14,126 nt of DNA from JAGNEJ01 sp043757865 (GTDB taxonomy: Bacteria > Verrucomicrobiota > Verrucomicrobiia > Verrucomicrobiales > V1-33): the NCBI GenBank assembly GCA_043757865.1, contig JAYVOP010000328.1, positions 1 to 14,126 of the forward strand, in the 5' to 3' direction. The first letter of the stretch is position 1. The number at the start of each line of letters is the position of its first letter. Below are positions 9,438-14,126 of this stretch, in pieces. Made by a program: the position numbers and the translations under genes. The notes below the pieces were generated by a model that saw only the letters and a program-made list of their open reading frames with translations, had not been told where the DNA came from and searched no databases.

Positions 9438-10661
9438 CTAAGCGATGCGATGGACAGGCACTGGCCTCCCGGGCTGAAAGGCGGCTTCCTCCCGCCAGAT
9501 GGCACGGGCACCTTTGAGATTTCCGATCCGTTCTTGAACCACGCCCCGGATCACAGCGGCACTGCCCTCTGCCCGCACATTCACTAGCATGGTTCCCAGC
9601 AGGATGGGAGTCGGAAGGGATTGGGAGAGCGCTGCCTTCTCTCCGTTAGAGGCGATCTGCACCACGCCCGCATTGCCACTCACCGCTAGGCTCCACTGGC
9701 CTGCCTTCCGCTCCGCCTTGCGTTCCTCCAGGCTCAGCTTCAGATGGGCGATGGGAATATTGGCGGCCCGCAGTTCGGATTCTATCTCCCGCGCCAGAGT
9801 GACTAGCAGCGCATTCCCATCCACCTGTTCTGCTATGGCGTGGATGGACAATTCCGCATTCATCCATCCCAGCATCGCCTCGCCCACGGCATAGCGTTCG
9901 TAGTCCACCTCCATGCTGGCACCATTGGTCCGCACGGCCCGCAGCATGAGATTGAACACCGCTTCTAGCCCCGCCCCCGTCTTCACTGAGATCTCCAGCA
10001 CAGGCTTGCGCGGGTGGATTTCTGCTACTCTCTCCAGCAGCGCCTTACGCTGGGGCTTCGTCAGGAGATCCATTTTGTTCAGCACCAGCACTTCTGCCTC
10101 CTCCAGTTGTTTATCGTAAATGTATTCCACGTCGGCATTGAACACACTGGCTCTTGCAGGCATTTTCAACACCCCATAGCGGTCGGCTAGCCGCTTGGCA
10201 TCCACTAGAACCACGTAAGGGGCGAAGGAGAATCCCATGCCATAGTGTTGTTCCAGTGGACGTATCACCGTGGCCACCAGATCCGTGCAACTGCCCACTG
10301 GCTCTGCCACAATGACATCCGGCCTGGCCGCTGCCGCCATCTCCTTCAGCCGTTCCACCAGATCATCTGCTTTACAGCAAAAACACCCGCCCGTCACCTC
10401 CGCCACCGTCAGATTGGCGGCCGCCGCCGCATTCGTTGGTTGCAGGCGCAATGCATCCACCAGCCCGCCAGCTTGGTCATTAGCCACTAGACCCACCTTC
10501 AACCCAGCCTCGCCTAACCACGCGGCATACGCCCGCAGAAAGCTGGTCTTGCCAGCCCCCAAGAAGCCTCCCAGCAAACAAAAGCGAAGCCCGGCTGTTT
10601 CGCGACTAGGCGAGACTGCAGGATGAAATTTTGCTTTATGCACTCTAGCTGAATTTTTCAT
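9438..10661 (-). CDS. COG0523 / CobW-HypB-UreG family (G3E) GTPase, putative metallochaperone
   Basis: This is a cytoplasmic GTPase of the G3E class, whose members insert or traffic metals such as zinc, cobalt or nickel. Seen directly: P-loop GGFLGAGKT (31-39), the family's metal-binding CxCC in GGCFCC (91-96), an acidic motif around AEPVGS (119-124), NKMD (195-198) for guanine recognition, and SVKTG (225-229). It is 407 residues long. Everything after about 250 does not look like the standard CobW C-terminal domain, with no His-rich metal loop. The C-terminal part could be a clade-specific domain. The start at 10661 places the P-loop about 30 residues in; no Shine-Dalgarno is visible. The gene is divergent from the Cys-rich protein gene (131 bp between start codons) and followed after 61 bp by the glycosyltransferase. 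The metal and client are unknown; no Zur or B12 site was recognised. Confidence 0.92.
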   Translation of the reverse strand: MKNSARVHKAKFHPAVSPSRETAGLRFCLLGGFLGAGKTSFLRAYAAWLGEAGLKVGLVANDQAGGLVDALRLQPTNAAAAANLTVAEVTGGCFCCKADDLVERLKEMAAAARPDVIVAEPVGSCTDLVATVIRPLEQHYGMGFSFAPYVVLVDAKRLADRYGVLKMPARASVFNADVEYIYDKQLEEAEVLVLNKMDLLTKPQRKALLERVAEIHPRKPVLEISVKTGAGLEAVFNLMLRAVRTNGASMEVDYERYAVGEAMLGWMNAELSIHAIAEQVDGNALLVTLAREIESELRAANIPIAHLKLSLEERKAERKAGQWSLAVSGNAGVVQIASNGEKAALSQSLPTPILLGTMLVNVRAEGSAAVIRGVVQERIGNLKGARAIWREEAAFQPGRPVPVHRIA

Positions 10662-10678
10662 CAGTTAGTTGTTGCGTC

Positions 10679-10697
10679 AAAAAAAAAAAAAAAAAAA
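10679..10697. repeat. Homopolymer A19 tract in divergent intergenic region
   Basis: An uninterrupted run of 19 adenines on the plus strand lies between the divergent start codons of the GTPase gene (10661, minus) and the Cys-rich protein gene (10793, plus). It starts 17 bp upstream of the GTPase start codon. It is followed by further AT-rich sequence (about 10722-10739). Such tracts bend DNA, can stimulate transcription, and change length by slippage. I cannot identify -35/-10 boxes with confidence on either strand, so no promoter is called here. Confidence 0.9.
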
Positions 10698-10792
10698 TGC
10701 AAGAGTCATGCCACGCAAGCGAGAAAATAATTTTTATTTCCCCACTGAGCGCACAGATCGACAACCAAAATCATACCCAAAAAATCAAAATC

Positions 10793-11062
10793 ATGAAACG
10801 TCGTTTGTTCATCCAGCATTCCGCTGCCAGTGTAGCCGCCATCGCCACGGCCGGACTCATCAGCACCGCCAGCCACGCGCTGGCTACGAATAGTTCAAGC
10901 TCTACCACTGATGCTCAGTGTAATGCAGATGCCTCTCTAACTTACAAATGCTACAGCGGTAGTGGAGTGGCAGCTTGGAGTTGCCGAAGCGCAGCGGGCG
11001 TCTGGTATTACTGCCCGAGCGATGCTGAGTCAGATTGTTCCGCACAGCCAGCGTGCCACTAG
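10793..11062 (+). CDS. Small Tat-exported six-cysteine protein, unknown function
   Basis: This 89-residue protein belongs to no family I recognise. The start at 10793 gives a compact twin-arginine signal: MKRRLFIQ followed by an Ala-rich weakly hydrophobic stretch and a likely cleavage site at SHALA (about 27-31). An in-frame ATG at 10697, directly at the end of the A19 tract, would add 32 hydrophilic residues ahead of the twin arginines and is less likely. The predicted mature chain has about 58 residues, starts Ser/Thr-rich, and carries six cysteines at 43, 53, 64, 74, 82 and 88. It also has two Trp (62, 71) and several Tyr (51, 54, 72, 73). This suggests disulfide bonds or a bound metal or cofactor; Tat export is used for proteins folded before export. 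The gene heads a three-gene unit; the next start is 9 bp after its stop. Alternatives include a modified-peptide precursor or a small structural surface protein. Confidence 0.72.
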   Translation: MKRRLFIQHSAASVAAIATAGLISTASHALATNSSSSTTDAQCNADASLTYKCYSGSGVAAWSCRSAAGVWYYCPSDAESDCSAQPACH

Positions 11063-11065
11063 GAG
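11061..11065 (+). promoter_or_regulatory. Shine-Dalgarno AGGAG overlapping the preceding stop codon
   Basis: AGGAG sits 6 bp before the ATG at 11072 and shares its first two bases with the TAG stop of the Cys-rich gene. It is the only textbook ribosome-binding site in the window. It fixes the start of the downstream gene and supports coupled translation of the first two genes. Confidence 0.7.
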
Positions 11066-11071
11066 CAAAAG

Positions 11072-11896
11072 ATGAGTGTATTCCGGCATGTTTGTTCTCT
11101 TACTGCTGGTCTGTTTGCTGGATATGCAACACAGGTGCATTTAGCGCCACCTTCGCAGCTCATAGCTGTGGGGGTGGTGCCATTGTGCAGTGCAGTGAAC
11201 GAGAAAAATGTCGAGTCTATTGCCGCGCTGCCTGGTTCGGTTGTCGTGGGTCGGGCATCTTCGGAGGAAATTCAGGGCTACGTGATGGACGATTACGAAT
11301 CTTTTCTGAAATATTTGAGGAATAACGGAAATAGGTTGCAGACCGCAGAGGACTTTGTGGACGCAATCAGTTTGATCAAGAAGCCAAATGGAACATCTGA
11401 CAAACTTTTCGCTCAACTTTTGGCTCTTCCAGGAATTAGTTCAAAATCAAATATTTCGGAATTTCTAAAAAACTACTGCCGCAATCCTGGCGCTGGCGTG
11501 ATGTTTGCTCAATTGCAGATGATGCACCTGAAATCTTTTCCGATAGCCATTCAAACCTATGTTGCTCTGGACATTTTCCGCATGCCTGAAAGTGCCGCTA
11601 AGCAAGAACTTTGGACGGGTCTCCAAGACAATACCACTTTAAGCGACAGGCAACTCCTTTCCTTTTTACACATGGATAGAGGACAACGTCTTCAACTGCT
11701 TCAAGCCCAATTAACCAGAAACGACCCATTGTTCGATCAGAGTTTGTTGATGGCTTGCCGTGCAGGTGAAAATATCTCTGCTCTAGAACAGTTTATAGTT
11801 CTACAAAAGGAGGCGATAAGTCAGTCTGCCTGGGAGGCGGCTAGCAAAGAACTTTCGATGACGAAAAAAAGATTTCAAAACACCAATGGAGAGTAA
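11072..11896 (+). CDS. Unrecognised mostly helical protein, possibly exported (second gene of the Cys-protein unit)
   Basis: This 274-residue protein matches no family I know. The first 40 residues are weakly hydrophobic (SLTAGLFAGYATQ at 9-21, then LIAVGVVPL at 30-38) and could be a poor signal sequence or membrane anchor; no lipobox is present. From about residue 65 the chain is rich in Leu, Ala, Gln and charged residues with few Gly or Pro. This suggests a solenoid of short helices, ending in a very polar, Lys-rich tail. The start is well supported by AGGAG 6 bp upstream. The last 11 bp overlap the next gene, so the two are translationally coupled. Base use is AT-rich: lines 11281-11340 and 11401-11460 count 22 and 21 G+C in 60, against 34 in 60 for 4261-4320 in the CotH gene. 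That suggests a foreign origin or relaxed selection. Confidence 0.75.
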   Translation: MSVFRHVCSLTAGLFAGYATQVHLAPPSQLIAVGVVPLCSAVNEKNVESIAALPGSVVVGRASSEEIQGYVMDDYESFLKYLRNNGNRLQTAEDFVDAISLIKKPNGTSDKLFAQLLALPGISSKSNISEFLKNYCRNPGAGVMFAQLQMMHLKSFPIAIQTYVALDIFRMPESAAKQELWTGLQDNTTLSDRQLLSFLHMDRGQRLQLLQAQLTRNDPLFDQSLLMACRAGENISALEQFIVLQKEAISQSAWEAASKELSMTKKRFQNTNGE

Positions 11897-12650
11897 ACGA
11901 AAATTAAGGAAAGGCAGCCTCATTTCCGTGCCTTTGGCTTTTATTTTTGGAGCCTCCATCGGCTTTCTGCTAGCAAGCTTCCAGGTTTTCCATAACATTA
12001 CAGATCTCAATCAACCCCTTCTGGACGTAGCAGCCGTCCCTGCAGTCAGCCATCCAGTAGCGCTTGCCATCGAAACCGTCACGCCAGGAGGAAAACGCCC
12101 CGTTTCTTCTGACTCACTAGGCTTATCTGACTCCGCAAATTTGTTTACCGAGCTACGGTCAAAGTTCAGAGATCTTTTAGCCTCGAACCAGTGGGAGCAA
12201 GCCTTGGAGCTTGCTTTGCAATTCCCAAATAGCTTGGCATGGGAGCAGGTGGTAGAGGCTGCCTCCAAGGAATCTCACCAAGCAGCTATTGAGCTATTGA
12301 TTGACTTGAGGAGTCGGCAAACAAAATTGGGTCCTGTTTTAACAAATATGCTGAGCGAGTGGTATGGGCAAGCTCCAAAGGAGGCTGGTGACTACGTTAA
12401 TGCTAACATAGATCGGGTTGGTGAATTTACTGTCGTTAGAGCTTTGGCCAAGACGAAGACAGGGGCTGTCATCGCTGCAAAAATGCTCGAACACACCGAA
12501 CCGGATCAGACTCTGTTGGACATGGTGCAGCTAATTTACCCGGTTGTGAGCCACGCCAACTGGGACGGATTTGAACAATGGAAATCCAGTTTCAAAGGGG
12601 ACCTGTTTAAAGCCTTCTTTAAAGCGCAAAAGCAGCTTACGCAACCCTGA
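11886..12650 (+). CDS. Unrecognised membrane-anchored helical protein (third gene of the Cys-protein unit)
   Basis: This 254-residue protein has a very basic start (KRKLRKG) and one clear membrane segment at about 12-35 (SVPLAFIFGASIGFLLASF core). The topology is predicted as N-terminus inside with the rest in the periplasm or outside. A low-complexity Ala/Val/Pro/Ser linker (about 45-80) leads to a helical domain (about 85-254). Segments such as NQWEQALELALQFP and EWYGQAPKEAGDYV loosely recall the helical-repeat proteins with W...P..A signatures that are common in Verrucomicrobia. That resemblance is weak and is my inference. It has no enzyme motif. The start codon overlaps the end of the previous gene by 11 bp (frame change), so expression is likely coupled. 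It has no separate ribosome-binding site. It could hold the second protein or the Cys-rich protein at the membrane, but this is not shown. Confidence 0.77.
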   Translation: MESKRKLRKGSLISVPLAFIFGASIGFLLASFQVFHNITDLNQPLLDVAAVPAVSHPVALAIETVTPGGKRPVSSDSLGLSDSANLFTELRSKFRDLLASNQWEQALELALQFPNSLAWEQVVEAASKESHQAAIELLIDLRSRQTKLGPVLTNMLSEWYGQAPKEAGDYVNANIDRVGEFTVVRALAKTKTGAVIAAKMLEHTEPDQTLLDMVQLIYPVVSHANWDGFEQWKSSFKGDLFKAFFKAQKQLTQP

Positions 12651-12653
12651 CAG

Positions 12654-12923
12654 ATGGACACCGAAGTGCGTGCAAAAGAACAAACCTATCCTCCTGAATC
12701 TGCTGGTCGGTCCGATTGTGGCTGCGGCCTTCGCATCCTCTGCTACACCATCGCACTAGACCGTCCGGGAAGCACCCACTACCGCCAACAGGCGCGTCTG
12801 CTAGTATCTAGTTTGCTGGGGACTGGTTCCGTTGGGAACATCAAGATCAGACACAACGGCAAGCAAACTATTTTCGCACATCCTCGGCGGGGAGCCATGG
12901 GCTGGCCGCCTACAAGAAAATGA
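12654..12923 (+). pseudogene. Short ORF, probable N-terminal remnant of a glycosyltransferase-type protein
   Basis: This 89-codon frame begins 3 bp after the preceding stop. Its core, LRILCYTIALDRPGS then HYRQQARLLVSSL and NGKQTIFAHPRRG, has the feel of the opening of a nucleotide-sugar transferase: a hydrophobic first strand, a basic helix, then a second strand. It stops before any DxD. Right after PRRG the reading frame turns into GWPPTRK and ends. The -1 frame instead continues as HGLAAYKKM (12896-12922) into the GT25 ORF, which fits a small deletion. The stop and the next start overlap as ATGA, so a genuine small coupled gene is the alternative. Its similarity to a named family is an impression that I cannot test here. 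Confidence 0.42.
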
Positions 12924-13429
12924 TAATGGATTTTACACTGGAAAAGAAGGTCTTCATCAACCTTGACGCACGCTTGGACCGCAAGGAGCAAGCAACGGAG
13001 CAATTCCGACAACATAGCCTGGAGGTGGAGCGATACTCTGCGATACCTGCGGCTAAGGTGCGCAACGCTCACGGTTATTACACGGCAGGGCACTACGCGT
13101 TGGCGCTTACCAATCGGCTGATCCTGCGGGAGGCAGCACAGTTGGGTGCGGGATCGGTGCTGATCTTTGAGGACGATGTGGTGCTGCATCCACAACTACA
13201 AGAACGGCTGGCGTTGATAGAATTGCCAGAGGATTGGGGGTTGTTTTACCTGGGATGCACGCATCACCACCGACCAGAAATCGTGGGGCCGGGACTGGTG
13301 AAGGCGGGCTATGCCTTGGACACCCAGCGTATGCTATCAACGGGCTCTATTTTCGCCAGATTCGGAAATTACTGCGCGGGGGGAAGCAATTTGAGAGGTG
13401 TAATTTTGCGGCCATGGATGTATTGCTGA
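12920..13429 (+). CDS. GT25-family glycosyltransferase domain, 5' part of a frameshifted GT25-GT32 gene
   Basis: Residues 9-136 look like a family-25 glycosyltransferase, the group that adds sugars to LPS or other surface glycans. KKVFINLDARLDRKEQ opens the domain and FEDDVVLHP (83-91) carries the acidic metal/donor site. DWGLFYLGCTHHH (105-117) follows. After DTQ (134-136; CAG at 13325-13327) the frame turns to unrelated residues and stops at 13429 after 169 codons. The -1 frame continues the expected family sequence, AYAINGLYFRQIRKLLRGG, from 13327. One base therefore appears to be missing near 13325-13328. If that is real, the enzyme is truncated and probably dead; if it is a sequencing error, the gene encodes a long two-domain enzyme. 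ATG at 12926 is an alternative start two codons later. No Shine-Dalgarno is visible. Confidence 0.8.
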   Translation: MIMDFTLEKKVFINLDARLDRKEQATEQFRQHSLEVERYSAIPAAKVRNAHGYYTAGHYALALTNRLILREAAQLGAGSVLIFEDDVVLHPQLQERLALIELPEDWGLFYLGCTHHHRPEIVGPGLVKAGYALDTQRMLSTGSIFARFGNYCAGGSNLRGVILRPWMYC

Positions 13430-14126
13430 CGGCCATCCAGCAAGAGATCCCAAGCTATGCCGCCTACCCTAACTTAGCTTGGCAGGAGGTCTCGACGTCA
13501 GACATAACGGGGTTCCACAACAGCAATTATTTCTCCTCGGGAGCACAGTTGCTATCCCCTCAAAGTGTTTCTGGCTTGGAGGGGGACATGCGGGAACGGT
13601 ATCCGGAATTTGCTGCGCTAAGCCGGAAGCAAGTGCAGGACGCCAAAGCAGCGGCTGCTGAGTCAGAGATGCCCGAAATTCCAAAGGTAATCCACCAGAC
13701 CTGGAAAAGCCGGGAAATCACAGCCCCTTTCCGCACAGCGTGGGCGGACAGTTGGCGGGAACTGAACCCGGACTGGGAATATCGGCTGTGGACTGATGCG
13801 GATTTGGAGGAGTTTGTGCGGACGGAGTTCCCAAACTTTCTGCCAATCTATCTGGGATATGACGCTACCATCAAAAGGGTGGATTCGGTCCGCTACCTGA
13901 TTATGAAACGATTGGGCGGGGTCTTCGTGGATCTAGATTTTATTTGCCTGCGGCCCTTGGAAACGTTGTTGGAAGGCATGTTGCTGGTCTTTGGTCAGCA
14001 ATGCGCTAACCATCTCTTTCCGGGTGCCATTTGCAATGCGTTTATGGCCAGTGCCCCCGGACATCCTTTCTGGGATGGAATTGAGAATGCCTTGGAGGCT
14101 AGTAGGCACTTTTCGGTGGTGGATGC
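13414..14126 (+). CDS. GT25 tail plus GT32 (Gly_transf_sug) domain, 3' part of the frameshifted gene, runs off right edge
   Basis: This frame has no stop to the window end. ATG at 13414 is its first convenient start, but by family resemblance the coding sequence in this frame begins at 13327, continuing the GT25 domain from the other frame (FAAMDVLLTAIQQEIPSYAA). A second domain opens at about 13675 with the GT32 signature EIPKVIHQTW. It continues through LNPDWEYRLWTDADLEEFV to DSVRYLIMKRLGGVFVDLDF, where the DxD is the codon pair GAT at 13930 and 13936. The final part (PGAICNAFMASAPGHPFW) fits the family, and its C-terminus is beyond the edge. GT32 enzymes transfer hexoses from nucleotide sugars. 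A GT25-GT32 fusion would add two successive sugars to one acceptor. Unlike the GT at 7991-9376, this GT32 domain has its full N-terminal part. Confidence 0.83.
   Translation, partial: MDVLLTAIQQEIPSYAAYPNLAWQEVSTSDITGFHNSNYFSSGAQLLSPQSVSGLEGDMRERYPEFAALSRKQVQDAKAAAAESEMPEIPKVIHQTWKSREITAPFRTAWADSWRELNPDWEYRLWTDADLEEFVRTEFPNFLPIYLGYDATIKRVDSVRYLIMKRLGGVFVDLDFICLRPLETLLEGMLLVFGQQCANHLFPGAICNAFMASAPGHPFWDGIENALEASRHFSVVD

Noticed and set aside
10697..10792. Longer N-terminus for the Cys-rich protein starting at 10697
   Set aside because: It would place 32 polar residues before the twin arginines and begin exactly at the end of the A19 tract with no ribosome-binding site. The start at 10793 gives a standard Tat signal.
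12779..13195. Minus-strand ORF of 138 codons opposite the GT25 region
   Set aside because: It overlaps recognisable GT25 coding sequence on the other strand, and its composition (Arg, Leu, Gln, His) is that of a shadow frame.
13319..13335. Programmed -1 ribosomal frameshifting in the GT25-GT32 gene
   Set aside because: No X-XXY-YYZ slippery sequence or A-rich run lies at the switch, and no obvious downstream hairpin follows. A missing base explains the data more simply.
1..14126. Frequent CTAG / GCTAGC words that look like a dispersed repeat
   Set aside because: By hand I count about 59 CTAG, close to what base composition predicts (about 50). CTAG is simply not depleted here as it is in many Proteobacteria. 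There is no longer shared consensus around the sites.

Overview
The window looks like a piece of a moderately GC-rich chromosome from the Verrucomicrobia or a neighbouring PVC phylum. The main pointer is a very large secreted protein that combines lamin-tail, chitobiase-type and CotH-kinase modules and ends near an Asp-rich 'DPDHDGLDNLMEYALG' segment. That architecture is characteristic of Verrucomicrobia and Planctomycetes. The assignment is an inference from protein style, not a database result. Most start codons lack a clear Shine-Dalgarno sequence.

Layout. (1) 1-2792, minus strand: the N-terminal two thirds or so of a SNF2-family helicase that runs off the left edge. (2) 3014-3970, plus: ribF, the bifunctional riboflavin kinase/FAD synthetase. 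(3) 4075-7878, plus: a 1267-residue secreted CotH-kinase/lamin-tail protein. (4) 7991-10661, minus: a probable two-gene unit with a COG0523 (CobW-like) GTPase upstream and a two-domain glycosyltransferase downstream. (5) 10793-12650, plus: a compact three-gene unit of a Tat-exported six-cysteine small protein and two unrecognised mostly helical proteins. The genes are 9 bp apart and then overlap by 11 bp. The second and third genes are visibly more AT-rich than their surroundings. (6) 12654 to the right edge, plus: glycosyltransferase sequence broken across three frames. It holds a short fragment, a GT25-type domain and a GT32-type domain whose reading frames no longer match.

How the parts relate. 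The glycosyltransferases on both sides of the AT-rich unit suggest a surface-glycan or accessory locus. The core genes on the left (helicase, ribF) look ordinary. The most unusual element is the small Tat/Cys protein with its two partners. It is divergent from a metallochaperone-type GTPase across a 131-bp gap containing an uninterrupted A19 tract. I recognise no known system there. There is no CRISPR array, tRNA, rRNA, insertion sequence or convincing rho-independent terminator, and no gene-free stretch over 300 bp.
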